From Adonisia turfae CCMR0081 (GTDB lineage: Bacteria > Cyanobacteriota > Cyanobacteriia > Phormidesmidales > Phormidesmidaceae), in NCBI RefSeq assembly GCF_011009555.1, contig NZ_QXHD01000004.1, positions 4,246,555 to 4,310,554 of the forward strand: a DNA stretch of 64,000 bases, read 5' to 3'. Below, in pieces: positions 1-8,829 of the stretch. How positions within the stretch are numbered: the stretch's first letter is position 1; each line of letters starts with the position of its first letter. The position numbers and the translations under genes are program-made. The notes below the pieces were generated by a model. The model did no database searches. It saw nothing but the letters and a program-made list of their open reading frames with translations, and was not told where the DNA came from.

Positions 1-82
1 TGAGCCGCTGCATGATCAATAAATGCAATGGCTCAAGATTGATTCTATGCCAAAGGTCTTTGGAGGCATCTAGGGGACTCAT
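1..82 (-). CDS. possible 5' end of a divergent gene (partial)
   Basis: On the minus strand an ATG at 82-80 opens a frame of 27 codons that stays open to the window edge. It would begin MSPLDASKDLWHRIN. Only this fragment is visible and I recognise no family. It would be divergent from the gene at 118, with about 35 bases between the starts. No strong ribosome binding site is visible, so this may be a chance frame. Confidence 0.35.
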   Translation of the reverse strand, partial: MSPLDASKDLWHRINLEPLHLLIMQRL

Positions 83-117
83 ATTATTGCCGTTTCTTTA
101 GTCCATACGTCTTGACT

Positions 118-606
118 ATGGTATTTGTTAGCACCAAACCCACCCTGCCACGCTGGCTCTGCGAAAATATTTTGTTAGGGAATCTACCTTGGCAACATGG
201 TCTATGTCAGGCTTACAGTCATTTCAGCCAGGTTTACACATTGCACGATGCCTATTTGCTAGGAACGTATCAAAGTGCAGAAACCTATGGTGAAACTGTT
301 CTTTGTTTACTATGGGATTCATTGTGGCTTCCCGAAGCCATCACCCGTCAAGCCAATCAGAACGAACCGATTTTTTTACTGATTAAGGCCACTAAAACCC
401 TGGGTATCGCCCTATCTGAAGGGACATTGCCTAAACCGGAGAAAAAGCCCCAACGCATCCTTAAGGCAGAGCATGTTGAAGTAGACGATCAAACCGTTTT
501 AGTCATTGACGATGTTCAAGGCAATACGCTGACGATTGTATTTGCTGGTCAGATGCATTTTCTAGCTGTCGATAACAAGCACCGCATCATTGATCTAGAT
601 ATCTAG
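118..606 (+). CDS. hypothetical protein
   Basis: A 162-residue protein that I do not recognise. It has no signal peptide and no convincing membrane segment. The first two thirds are rich in aromatic and leucine residues. The last 45 residues look like a compact beta-rich module (EVDDQTVLVIDDVQGNTL, then TIVFAGQMHFLAVD). A TTG at 112 in the same frame is an alternative start; I prefer the ATG at 118. It ends about 50 bases before crtD on the same strand, so the two may be co-transcribed, but nothing in the sequence links it to carotenoid metabolism. Confidence 0.72.
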   Translation: MVFVSTKPTLPRWLCENILLGNLPWQHGLCQAYSHFSQVYTLHDAYLLGTYQSAETYGETVLCLLWDSLWLPEAITRQANQNEPIFLLIKATKTLGIALSEGTLPKPEKKPQRILKAEHVEVDDQTVLVIDDVQGNTLTIVFAGQMHFLAVDNKHRIIDLDI

Positions 607-653
607 TGGTCAGCACAGACCGTTACACTAGGGTCAGGTAAACAAATGTAAAC

Positions 654-2180
654 ATGACCCCATTGGTAGAATCCCACACACATTATGGCCCATCCAAGGT
701 GCTTGTCGTCGGGGCGGGTATTGGCGGGCTGACAGCTGCAGCTTTACTGGCCAAACGGGGTTACCAGGTTCGTGTTTTTGAACAGGCCCTGGTGCCGGGG
801 GGCTGTGCGTCTACCTTTCGACGACGGGGGTTTACCTTTGATGTCGGTGCGACCCAGGTTGCTGGCTTAGAACCAGGGGGAATTCACCATCAAATTTTTT
901 CAGAATTAGGGATAGATCTACCGGCAGCTGAGCATTGCGATCCGGCTTGTGCCGTTTTCTTACCCGGAGAAACGACGCCGATCAATGTTTGGCGGGATCC
1001 GCAGCGGTGGAAAACCGAGCGTCAACAGCAGTTTCCAGGTAGTGAACCGTTTTGGCAAAAGCTGAGCGATCTATTTAGCTATAGCTGGCGATTTCAGGCC
1101 AGACAGCCGGTGTTGCCACCGCGCAATCTTTGGGATGCTTGGCAGCTGGGCAATGCACTGCGACCGGATACGCTGCTGACAGTGCCCTACACATTCTCAA
1201 CCGTGGGCCAACTGCTTAAAGGCTATGGCCTCTATGAAAATCGTCGACTAAAAACATTTTTGGACCTACAGCTCAAGCTCTATTCCCAGGTGGGTGCAGA
1301 TGAAACAGCTTTGTTATATGCGGCAACAGCCTTGGGCGTATCCCAAGCGCCGCAGGGGTTATTTCATCTACAGGGCAGTATGCAGGGGTTGAGCACCGCA
1401 TTGGTAAACGCAATCAAACAGTTTGGCGGTCAGGTTTTTTTGGGACATGCCGTTGAGAAAATTCAGCTAGAGAATAATCGACCCCGGTTTGCCCAGGTCC
1501 GCCATCAGAAAACGGATGACATCTGGTTAGAGTCTGCCGATCATATCGTCGCTAATGTGACCGTGCAGAATTTAACCACATTGCTGGGTGAGCAAACGCC
1601 CCAAGGCTATCAGCGGCGGGTGGATAAGCTGATGCCGTCATCGGGAGCGTTTGTGGTTTACCTCGGTGTCGATCAAGCGGCGATTCCTGAAAATTGCCCA
1701 CCGCATCTACAGTTTCTCTATGACTATGATGGCCCAATTGGGGAGAATAACTCGCTGTTTGTGTCAGTCAGTCGATCGGGAGATGGTCGTGCCCCTGAAG
1801 GCAAGGCAACGATCGTGGCGTCGTCATTTACGGATGTGCAGGCATGGCAAAAGTGTGATGACTATGGGGCTTTGAAGGCTGAGTATGAACGGGATGCGAT
1901 CGCAAAACTAAACCAATACTTCAACCTGGACCCACAGCACATTATCCACGCTGAATCGGGCACTCCCCGCACCTTTGAGCGCTACACAGCTCGACACCAG
2001 GGCATGGTAGGCGGCATCGGTCAGCGGTTATCGACCTTTGGTCCCTTTGGCTTTGCCACCCGGACGCCGATTCCTAAGCTATGGCTGGTAGGAGACTGTG
2101 TGCATCCAGGGGAAGGAACCGCTGGCGTTAGCTATGCAGCCTTAACCGCAGTGAGGCAGATTGATGCCATGGAGCGGTAG
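654..2180 (+). CDS. crtD: C-3',4' carotenoid desaturase CrtD
   Basis: A 508-residue FAD-dependent desaturase of the phytoene desaturase/CrtD family. The dinucleotide-binding motif VVGAGIGGLTAAALLAKRG is at residues 18-36, followed by the family's PGGCAS and GFTFDVGATQVAGL segments. The C-terminal FAD motif LWLVGDCVHPGEGTAG begins near residue 476. The length matches cyanobacterial CrtD, which introduces the 3',4' double bond into the acyclic end of myxoxanthophyll precursors, probably at the membrane. A related CrtH/CrtO-type enzyme is the main alternative. The DVGATQVAGLEPGG block and the NVWRDP segment agree better with CrtD as I remember it. The gene has no carotenoid neighbours here. Confidence 0.85.
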   Translation: MTPLVESHTHYGPSKVLVVGAGIGGLTAAALLAKRGYQVRVFEQALVPGGCASTFRRRGFTFDVGATQVAGLEPGGIHHQIFSELGIDLPAAEHCDPACAVFLPGETTPINVWRDPQRWKTERQQQFPGSEPFWQKLSDLFSYSWRFQARQPVLPPRNLWDAWQLGNALRPDTLLTVPYTFSTVGQLLKGYGLYENRRLKTFLDLQLKLYSQVGADETALLYAATALGVSQAPQGLFHLQGSMQGLSTALVNAIKQFGGQVFLGHAVEKIQLENNRPRFAQVRHQKTDDIWLESADHIVANVTVQNLTTLLGEQTPQGYQRRVDKLMPSSGAFVVYLGVDQAAIPENCPPHLQFLYDYDGPIGENNSLFVSVSRSGDGRAPEGKATIVASSFTDVQAWQKCDDYGALKAEYERDAIAKLNQYFNLDPQHIIHAESGTPRTFERYTARHQGMVGGIGQRLSTFGPFGFATRTPIPKLWLVGDCVHPGEGTAGVSYAALTAVRQIDAMER

Positions 2181-2208
2181 GTATAGCGTGAAGGATGTAC
2201 TCTCATTT

Positions 2209-2913
2209 TCATACTACACCGGTCAAATACTGTTGCCGTTCTTGCTTTGAAAATTTCTCGATGGCATAGCGCAGCATGGTGCGAGGCATTGTTTTGTAAT
2301 GGGTTTTCAAGAACGCTTTTTCAGTTGCCACATCCCGCTTGCCAATTTCTCGCAACATCCAGCCCACAGCTTTGTGGATCAAGTCTTCTGAATCATTTAG
2401 CAACAACTCTGACAGCTGTAGCGTATCGTCAAACTGATCGTTGCGAATAAACTGAAACGTGGACATGATTGCAATTCGTCTTTCCCAGAGATTACAGGAT
2501 TGAGCTAATTGATAGAGAATTTGTCGATCCCTTGTTTCGAGGTAAACACCCACAATTTTGTAAGCTGAGCTATCCACCAAGTCCCAATTGTTGATGTATT
2601 GAGTATGGTCCAAATATAGCTGATAAATCGTTGTTTTCTCGGCATCGTTACCTTGGCTAAATTTGTGCACCAGGAGTAACAACGCAAACAAGCGTTCTTC
2701 ATGAAAAGGGGACATTAACAGTTTTTTGACGTCTGGTAGTGATGTTGCCTGATGCTTTTTCACCTGTTTTCTAAGCGCAGGAACACGAATGCCGAGAAAT
2801 TGGTCACCCTCGCCATATTCACCTTTTCCTGTCTTAAAGAAGCGTTGTGAATGTTCTGCTATAACAGGATCAGCAAGGTCTCGAAGAATGTTACTAATGT
2901 CTTTTGTCGTCAT
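2209..2913 (-). CDS. AlkD-like DNA alkylation repair protein
   Basis: A 234-residue all-helical protein of the AlkD/AlkC HEAT-repeat glycosylase family. Typical segments are FLGIRVPALRKQVK (about 42-55), the HEERLFALLLLVHKF helix, NNWDLVDSSAYKIVG (about 112-126), NLWERRIAIMSTFQFIR and the C-terminal HKAVGWMLREIGKRD. Members remove 3- or 7-alkylated bases. The conserved Asp in NNWDLVD and the Trp-Arg pair in LWERR agree with an active enzyme. It lies 22 bases downstream of the methyltransferase gene on the same strand, so the two probably form a small operon. Convergent with crtD. Confidence 0.86.
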   Translation of the reverse strand: MTTKDISNILRDLADPVIAEHSQRFFKTGKGEYGEGDQFLGIRVPALRKQVKKHQATSLPDVKKLLMSPFHEERLFALLLLVHKFSQGNDAEKTTIYQLYLDHTQYINNWDLVDSSAYKIVGVYLETRDRQILYQLAQSCNLWERRIAIMSTFQFIRNDQFDDTLQLSELLLNDSEDLIHKAVGWMLREIGKRDVATEKAFLKTHYKTMPRTMLRYAIEKFSKQERQQYLTGVV

Positions 2914-2935
2914 ATTTAATAGCTCTATCCAAGGG

Positions 2936-3688
2936 TTATGCTGATCTTGTGCCGACTAAAACGGGTTGGAAAAATGGTTCATCCAGCCGAGTGACTGACG
3001 TGTAGCCTGCTGCTTCCATTAGCTGCATAAGGCGGGTGGGGGTGATTGCATAGTAGCGAGAGCGCATAACGTGGGTGTTAGCGATATCAGATTGTCGATT
3101 TTCTTCAATGAAGTACATTGACACGTCATAAATCTCGCCTTCAAAGTCCCATACTTGGAAGACAAAGTAGCGTTTGCCAGCATCTTCACGAACTCCATAA
3201 GGTTTGACAAGACCTTGACCTCTTTCTTCTTTGTCATAATCTCGCACGGTCAGCAGACAACCACCGCCAGTACAAGTACAGGCATACATCTGTTTAAGTG
3301 CCTTGAGGATTTCCCCATCACTGAGCAGGTGGGGAATTGAGTTATCGCAGGAAATAACAACGTCGAACCGGATTTGATGGTGATTATAGGCCTCTCGCAT
3401 ATCGCACACAGAGAAGCTGATATTGAGGTGACGTAATCGCGCTTCTTCTATTGCCCGTTGAATCTCTTTAGGTGAGAGATCGGAGGCTGTAACGCTATAA
3501 CCTTTGGCGGCTAGACCGAGGGTTTGTGTGCCAATGCCGCAGGATACGTCTAGAATATGCTGAGCCTTTTCACCCCAATGGTCATGCATAATGGTGGATA
3601 GCTGTGTTGCTTGCGTTTCAACAGCTGTATCCCAATCTTTATAAATAATGTGATAAAAAGGCGCGAGGCGATCGTAGAAATCGTTCAT
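2936..3688 (-). CDS. class I SAM-dependent methyltransferase
   Basis: A 250-residue Rossmann-type methyltransferase. Motif I ILDVSCGIGTQTLGLA is at residues 45-60, motif II acidic residue in YSVTASDLSPKEI, and a post-motif FDVVISCDNSIPHLL. The overall pattern, including NDFYDRLAPFYHIIYKDW at the start and an FQVWDF beta strand later, resembles glycine/sarcosine-type N-methyltransferases, but the substrate cannot be read from the sequence. It precedes the alkD-like gene by 22 bases, suggesting co-transcription. No DNA-methyltransferase motif (NPPY type) is present, so action on DNA is unlikely. Confidence 0.85.
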   Translation of the reverse strand: MNDFYDRLAPFYHIIYKDWDTAVETQATQLSTIMHDHWGEKAQHILDVSCGIGTQTLGLAAKGYSVTASDLSPKEIQRAIEEARLRHLNISFSVCDMREAYNHHQIRFDVVISCDNSIPHLLSDGEILKALKQMYACTCTGGGCLLTVRDYDKEERGQGLVKPYGVREDAGKRYFVFQVWDFEGEIYDVSMYFIEENRQSDIANTHVMRSRYYAITPTRLMQLMEAAGYTSVTRLDEPFFQPVLVGTRSA

Positions 3689-3821
3689 TATGATGACTCA
3701 CCGTTGCCTAAATTTATTAAATAACGACAGGTTTAACCGTGTACGTTGTTAGCCTACAACTGGTTGCTATACGTTTGCGCTCCTTGACAGGTTATCGTCA
3801 ATTTTTACTGATACTTGAAGC

Positions 3822-4913
3822 ATGAAACCATCGTTTCAGTCAAGCCGGTCAACCCATCTGAACCCTTGGCTAGCCGTGAATTATTCGCTGGTGTTTCCAG
3901 GGCTGGGGCAGTTATACAGCGCTTTCTGGTGGAAAGGAATCAGCCTGGTGCTAATGGCAGTTGTCATGATCGGCTATGCCACATGGTCTATTTTTGGGGC
4001 CCATGGCCAAACCATGTGGGGATTTTGGACGATAGGCTGCTTCCTCATGGTCTATAGCTTTAGTATTTTGGATGCCTATCGTGGCACTCAACCGGGGTAC
4101 GCCAGCCGGATTTCAGTACCTCAGGGCAGGTCCGATCCTTGGTATGCCGTTTTTTTATCACAGCTGTTGCCTGGATTAGGCCATTTGTATCTACAGCAGG
4201 CTTTGGCTGGTGGGTTATTTCTTGGTACAGGTCTGCTGACGGCTTGGCTAGCGAATTCTATTCCCCAGTTGGTGCCCATTCCACCGCTGATTTGGGCACT
4301 GAGTTGTTATCACGTGTATGCCAGTTTTCCCCATCGAACCAGGGGTAAATCAGGTGCAAACTACCAAGCCAGAGCTGACGCGATCTCACGCCTCGTGATC
4401 GGTCTCCTGGTGATCCGGCTATGCTTAGGTTCAATACCAGGCTGGATTCAACGGGCGGTTGAGCAATGTATTGTCCCAAGTGAGTCCATGGCCCCGACCC
4501 TGCAAGTGGGCGATCGTCTTTTTGTACGGCGTGATCAAACGTATCGCCCTAACATTGGCGACATTATTGTATTTACCCCACCCGATGAGGCCCTGCTCGA
4601 TCTTCCTGAGCCAGAGACAGCCGAGAATCTACTGTATGTAAAGCGCGTGATTGGCTTACCGGGTCAGCAAATAACCGTTAAAGAGGGTCGTGTTTATGTC
4701 GGCAATCGCCCGCTTACAGAAGCTTACGCTCAAGCAACATCTGCCTATGGGTGGGGACCGGAAACCGTGCCCGAAAACAGTTATTTTGTATTGGGCGATA
4801 ACCGCAACAACAGTCAGGATTCCCATGTCTGGGGATATGTTCCTGAAGCCAACATTCTAGGGGCAGCCTACAAAATCTACTGGCCACCCAGTCGGGTTCA
4901 GCCACTGGGATAG
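3822..4913 (+). CDS. lepB: signal peptidase I with an N-terminal multi-pass membrane extension
   Basis: The C-terminal half is type I signal peptidase (family S26), which cleaves signal peptides outside the cytoplasmic membrane. Box B PSESMAPTLQVGD is at 219-231 with catalytic Ser222. Box D YVKRVIGLPG carries the general base Lys274. Box E GDNRNNSQDSHVWG is at 325-338. At 363 residues it is much longer than usual cyanobacterial LepB (about 190-220). The extra 190 residues contain several membrane helices and two related modules, FPGLGQLYSAFWWKG (25-39) and LPGLGHLYLQQALAG (116-130). The ATG at 3822 has no competing upstream ATG in frame. It converges on clpC. Confidence 0.93.
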   Translation: MKPSFQSSRSTHLNPWLAVNYSLVFPGLGQLYSAFWWKGISLVLMAVVMIGYATWSIFGAHGQTMWGFWTIGCFLMVYSFSILDAYRGTQPGYASRISVPQGRSDPWYAVFLSQLLPGLGHLYLQQALAGGLFLGTGLLTAWLANSIPQLVPIPPLIWALSCYHVYASFPHRTRGKSGANYQARADAISRLVIGLLVIRLCLGSIPGWIQRAVEQCIVPSESMAPTLQVGDRLFVRRDQTYRPNIGDIIVFTPPDEALLDLPEPETAENLLYVKRVIGLPGQQITVKEGRVYVGNRPLTEAYAQATSAYGWGPETVPENSYFVLGDNRNNSQDSHVWGYVPEANILGAAYKIYWPPSRVQPLG

Positions 4914-4949
4914 GTGACCGAGCAATCGCTAATTCAAAGCTGAAAAGAT

Positions 4950-4991
4950 GGGCACCCATAGAAATTGGAGTGCCCTAAGGGCTTAAGGCAC
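4950..4991. terminator. overlapping hairpins between convergent lepB and clpC
   Basis: GGGCAC (4950-4955) can pair with GTGCCC (4970-4975). Alternatively GTGCCCTAAG (4970-4979) pairs with CTTAAGGCAC (4982-4991) with one mismatch. They sit between the lepB stop and the clpC stop, so they plausibly end transcription from both sides. There is no long T run. Confidence 0.5.
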
Positions 4992-4999
4992 CTAAGTCG

Positions 5000-7462
5000 C
5001 TAACGACTAACACCCACCAACGCAGGCTGTTTCGCAGACCTAACTACAACTCGAGCATCATCATCCAGATCAAAAACAGCCGTATCGCCATCTGTGATCG
5101 TTCCTGCCAGCAGGGCTTCAGCCAGGTAATCTTCTACCAAACGAGAGATGGCTCGACGCATGGGGCGAGCACCATAGGTTTGGTCATAGCCTTCATTCAC
5201 CAGGTGCTCCCTAAAGGCATCGGTGAGTTCAAAGGTAATGTTGCGTTCAGCCAGGCGTCCAGTTACCTGAGCAAGGAGGATATCGGCAATCTGAGCAACC
5301 TCCTGCTTGATTAGCTGACGGAAGACGATAATCTCGTCAATACGGTTCAACAACTCAGGGCGGAAGAACTGCTTCATTTCTTCGTTAACCAAGTTGCGAA
5401 TATTGTTATAGCGAGACGTCATCTCATCATCGGTACTGAGCTCAAAGCCCAAACCACCGCCACCTTTCTCAATCACCTTGGAACCAATGTTCGAAGTCAT
5501 GATGATCAAGGTGTTCTTGAAGCTAACTTTGCGGCCCTTCGCATCATTTAGGTGACCATCATCCAACAGCTGTAGCAAAATGTTAAAGACATCGGGATGT
5601 GCCTTTTCAATTTCATCCAGCAAAATGACAGTGTAAGGCTTACGGCGTACGGCCTCGGTTAGCTGTCCGCCTTCGTCATAGCCCACATATCCCGGAGGAG
5701 AGCCAATCAGCTTAGACACCGATTGAGGTTCCATAAATTCCGACATATCGACGCGAATCATGGCGTCTTCTGCACCAAAGACAGAAGCTGCTAACGCTTT
5801 AGCTAACTCAGTTTTACCGACACCCGTGGGACCCGAGAAAATCAGGCTAGCAATGGGGCGATTGGGGTTACGCATGCCCACACGAGAACGTCGCACCGCC
5901 TTAGCAACCGCTTCGACCGCTTCGTTCTGGCCTATTACACGTTCATGCAGCGTATCTTCCAGATGCAGAATCATGGCAGATTCTGACTCAGACAAGCGGT
6001 TAACGGGTACGCCAGTCCAGGAGGACACAATGTCGGCAATGTCTTCATTCGTGACCTCAGGATGGGGCGTGCCATTGGGCAATAACTCTGCCAATAGACC
6101 CTGTTCCTTAACCCTTAAAGCTGCCACATCATTGAAGGCCTGACTTTCCAAAAGCTCCATAATTTTGCCCTGCACCTGACGCAGCTCCGTGCGCTTCTCC
6201 CCAGCCGGAATTTTCTGTGAGTATCGCAAACGCACCCGTGAGCCGGCTTCATCAATCAAGTCGATAGCTTTATCAGGCAAGTAACGATCGTTGATGTAGC
6301 GATCTGCCAGCGTCGCCGCAGCCTCAAGGGCTTCATCTGTAATGGTTAGCCGGTGGAACTGTTCGTAACGTCCCCGAATACCGCCCAAAATTTCTAACGT
6401 ATCTTCGACGGAAGGCGGTGCCACAGTCACTCGCTGAAAACGACGCTCCAGGGCTGCATCCTTCTCGATGTACTTGCGGTATTCTTCCAGGGTCGTCGCT
6501 CCAATGCACTGAAGTTCACCGCGAGCCAGGGCGGGCTTCAGCAGGTTAGCCGCATCCATGCTGCCTTCTAACGAACCGGCACCGACCAGGGTATGAATTT
6601 CATCAATCACTAGAATGATGTTTTGAGCTTCCCGTACTTCAGACATTACCTGGTTGAGACGCTCTTCAAAGTCACCCCGGAAGCGGGTACCCGAAACCAG
6701 CATTGCCAGGTCAAGACTGATAACGCGACGGTCAAATAACGCCTCAGGCACATCTTGGTTGACGATGCGCTGGGCTAAACCTTCTGCGATCGCAGTTTTA
6801 CCTACACCCGGTTCACCTACTAACACGGGGTTATTCTTAGTGCGCCGACCCAGAATTTGCACCACCCGCTCAATTTCTTCAAAGCGACCGATGACTGGGT
6901 CTAGCTTTCCATTGGCGGCTAGCTCCGTTAAGTCAGTACTAAATTCAGCCAGGACACCGCTGTTGCGCTTAGAGGCCTGTTCCGGTCGCTCACCATCACG
7001 GGAACGACCACCAGCCGTCACCGCCGACACCTCGCCAATGGTGCGAATCAACTGTGTACGGACCTGAGTAGGATCTACACCTAAATTAGTCAGGACTCGA
7101 TAAGCAACGCTTTCTACGTTTTGAGTCAGACTCAGCAGTAAATGCTCTGGTTCGATGTAGGGATGATCCAGCTTACGTGCCTCTTGGAAAGCCTGCTCAA
7201 AAACTTGCTTAACCTTAGGCGTAAAAGGAATTTCAGTAGGCCCGTTACCAGATCCACGACCAATAATAGACTCCACTTCAGCACGAGAGTTGGCCAGGTT
7301 GACTCCAAAATCACTGAGTACTCGAGCGGCAATGCTAGAGCCTTCCTTCACAATCCCAAGTAGTAACTGCTCGCTACCAACGAAATTGTGACCCAGGCGT
7401 CTTGCCTCTTCCTGAGCTTGCATGATCACCGCAATTGCCGCATTGGTGAAATGTTCAAACAT
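5000..7462 (-). CDS. clpC: ATP-dependent Clp protease ATPase subunit ClpC
   Basis: An 820-residue class I Hsp100 unfoldase that feeds substrates to ClpP and also acts in protein quality control. A double Clp N domain covers about 1-145. AAA1 has Walker A GEPGVGKT at 216-223 and Walker B VIDEIH at 285-290. The short ClpC-type middle domain with a UVR-like segment is at about 423-457. AAA2 has Walker A GPTGVGKT at 544-551, and the C-terminal D2 domain follows with the arginine-rich [10 protein letters not shown] segment. The start [10 protein letters not shown] is the normal ClpC start. It is a single gene, with about 660 bases of non-coding DNA upstream. Confidence 0.97.
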   Translation of the reverse strand: MFEHFTNAAIAVIMQAQEEARRLGHNFVGSEQLLLGIVKEGSSIAARVLSDFGVNLANSRAEVESIIGRGSGNGPTEIPFTPKVKQVFEQAFQEARKLDHPYIEPEHLLLSLTQNVESVAYRVLTNLGVDPTQVRTQLIRTIGEVSAVTAGGRSRDGERPEQASKRNSGVLAEFSTDLTELAANGKLDPVIGRFEEIERVVQILGRRTKNNPVLVGEPGVGKTAIAEGLAQRIVNQDVPEALFDRRVISLDLAMLVSGTRFRGDFEERLNQVMSEVREAQNIILVIDEIHTLVGAGSLEGSMDAANLLKPALARGELQCIGATTLEEYRKYIEKDAALERRFQRVTVAPPSVEDTLEILGGIRGRYEQFHRLTITDEALEAAATLADRYINDRYLPDKAIDLIDEAGSRVRLRYSQKIPAGEKRTELRQVQGKIMELLESQAFNDVAALRVKEQGLLAELLPNGTPHPEVTNEDIADIVSSWTGVPVNRLSESESAMILHLEDTLHERVIGQNEAVEAVAKAVRRSRVGMRNPNRPIASLIFSGPTGVGKTELAKALAASVFGAEDAMIRVDMSEFMEPQSVSKLIGSPPGYVGYDEGGQLTEAVRRKPYTVILLDEIEKAHPDVFNILLQLLDDGHLNDAKGRKVSFKNTLIIMTSNIGSKVIEKGGGGLGFELSTDDEMTSRYNNIRNLVNEEMKQFFRPELLNRIDEIIVFRQLIKQEVAQIADILLAQVTGRLAERNITFELTDAFREHLVNEGYDQTYGARPMRRAISRLVEDYLAEALLAGTITDGDTAVFDLDDDARVVVRSAKQPALVGVSR

Positions 7463-8122
7463 ATTTTGTGGACCTCTGCCAGGATATGGAGTCGAAACCT
7501 ATAAAAGACATTAAGTAATCGGTGTTAACCAAGATTACTCCAGACATTAAGTTTTTTAACTATGTAATAAAAATATACCCATCTTCGTTGCATCTCGACA
7601 GCCTGGAGAGCCGAAGTTGAGAAAGTGGGGTAATCCGTATAGCCCTGTAGACAACAGATATGGTTTCAGTTTGCCCGAAGGATAAAGGAATTTATAGGTC
7701 TATGAATCAACGAAGACCGAATCTCCATATCTATGCAGGGTGGATAAAAAATTGATAAAGAAATCGCCCCCTCACTGATGTTTGCTCGTGGTCAGCAGGG
7801 GGGCATCCGGACGGAATCTATTTAAATTGATTATTTTCTTTCAGCTTAAAAGAAGAATTCTAGAAAGAATTTATCAAGAGGGCGAGTGGTACGGTGCAAT
7901 ATTCTATCAGCCGTAAAAAATAACCTAAAAAAATCAATCAAGAGGAAAAACTATCAGACCTAGCAATAAAAACTCAGGGCAAAACCGCCCAGTTATATAT
8001 CCATTACACGTACACAACTTTCTACGGTCTGTTCATGTCAAATGTTTTAACAAAGTTTTAGTTTAGAAACTCAATCATGAACCGTCTTTGTGTGGCAGTC
8101 TGTCAGCTACTTTTGAGACACC
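7463..8122. other. 660-base non-coding stretch upstream of clpC
   Basis: No credible gene. It must hold the clpC promoter and leader (minus strand) and the 3' end region of the gene at 8123. The only clear structure is an imperfect inverted repeat near 7767-7806: GCCCCCTCACTGA, a loop, then TCAGCAGGGGGGC. It has a 6-bp GC-rich outer stem and a 4-bp CTGA/TCAG inner stem. It is AT-rich near 7550-7580 and 7810-7960. Confidence 0.6.
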
Positions 8123-8599
8123 CTAGATAACGCCAGCTTGATCGGCATGACAAGTTTCTAAAATTCTTTCATCTAGCTCAGATAGGGTATTGATACGAGT
8201 AAATCCATCAATACCAAATTCAGGAGCGGCACCACCGGCAGCTAGCGTCGGCTGAGTCTCAACTGCAAGAGAGTAGGGATGGCTTGTCTGCTCGTAACTG
8301 TCCACAACCATTAAGTCTAAACGGGTCGCAGAGATATCACCATGGAAACAGTCGAATGAAGAGCTAGGCATGTAAAAAGCACCAACCGTGCGATCGCCAG
8401 TTACTTCAAACACCATATAAACTGACCCAGGTTGAGCCGCTGCTGGTTGTTGACCATATAGATAAACACCGTCGACCAGGGGGGCATTAGATAAAGGACT
8501 GGCTAGAGCGCTAGCTGAGCTTAGCAAAGTAGCACCGAGGAAAACGAGAGCAGACTTGACGAATTTCGGGCAACGGGGGTGAACTGACAAATAAGCCAT
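8123..8599 (-). CDS. hypothetical exported protein
   Basis: A 158-residue protein with a cleavable signal peptide: basic PRCPKFVKS, hydrophobic ALVFLGATLLSSASA, then a likely cleavage at ALASP near residue 34. The mature part holds YMVFEVTGDRTVGAFYMPSS, two cysteines (SFDCFHGD and the C-terminal LETCHAD) that could form a disulfide, and a C-terminal INTLSELDERILETC helix. I know similar unnamed proteins in cyanobacteria but no function. The CRP-type palindrome at 8701-8716, about 100 bases upstream of its start, suggests cAMP-dependent control of this gene, the divergent ATPase gene, or both. Confidence 0.78.
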   Translation of the reverse strand: MAYLSVHPRCPKFVKSALVFLGATLLSSASALASPLSNAPLVDGVYLYGQQPAAAQPGSVYMVFEVTGDRTVGAFYMPSSSFDCFHGDISATRLDLMVVDSYEQTSHPYSLAVETQPTLAAGGAAPEFGIDGFTRINTLSELDERILETCHADQAGVI

Positions 8600-8700
8600 G
8601 GGATACGTGATTACACCTCTTATGTAACTAGTATTGATGAATTTTTGGGCTAGCTAAGTGATACCTCTAGACATGGCTGATGACGTCTAACACTGGGTCA

Positions 8701-8716
8701 TGTGACTGACGTCACA
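8701..8716. promoter_or_regulatory. CRP-type operator TGTGA-N6-TCACA
   Basis: The 16-mer TGTGACTGACGTCACA is a perfect match to the core TGTGA-N6-TCACA bound by E. coli CRP and the cyanobacterial cAMP receptor SYCRP1, and is itself a near-perfect palindrome. It lies in the 230-base divergent region, 102 bases from the start at 8599 (minus) and 113 from the ATG at 8830 (plus). The match is directly visible; control by cAMP is inferred. Confidence 0.6.
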
Positions 8717-8829
8717 ATGAACTGTATTGCTTGTATTGCAAGACTTATACAGATCTAACGCGGTGAAAATGATCAGCTTTAACCGTAAAATCATGATTGC
8801 TTGACGCAAATGCCGTTCACATCCCACCC

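Noticed and set aside
5760..6143. 127-codon plus-strand frame opposite clpC
   Set aside because: Antisense shadow of the AAA2 region; no conserved features.
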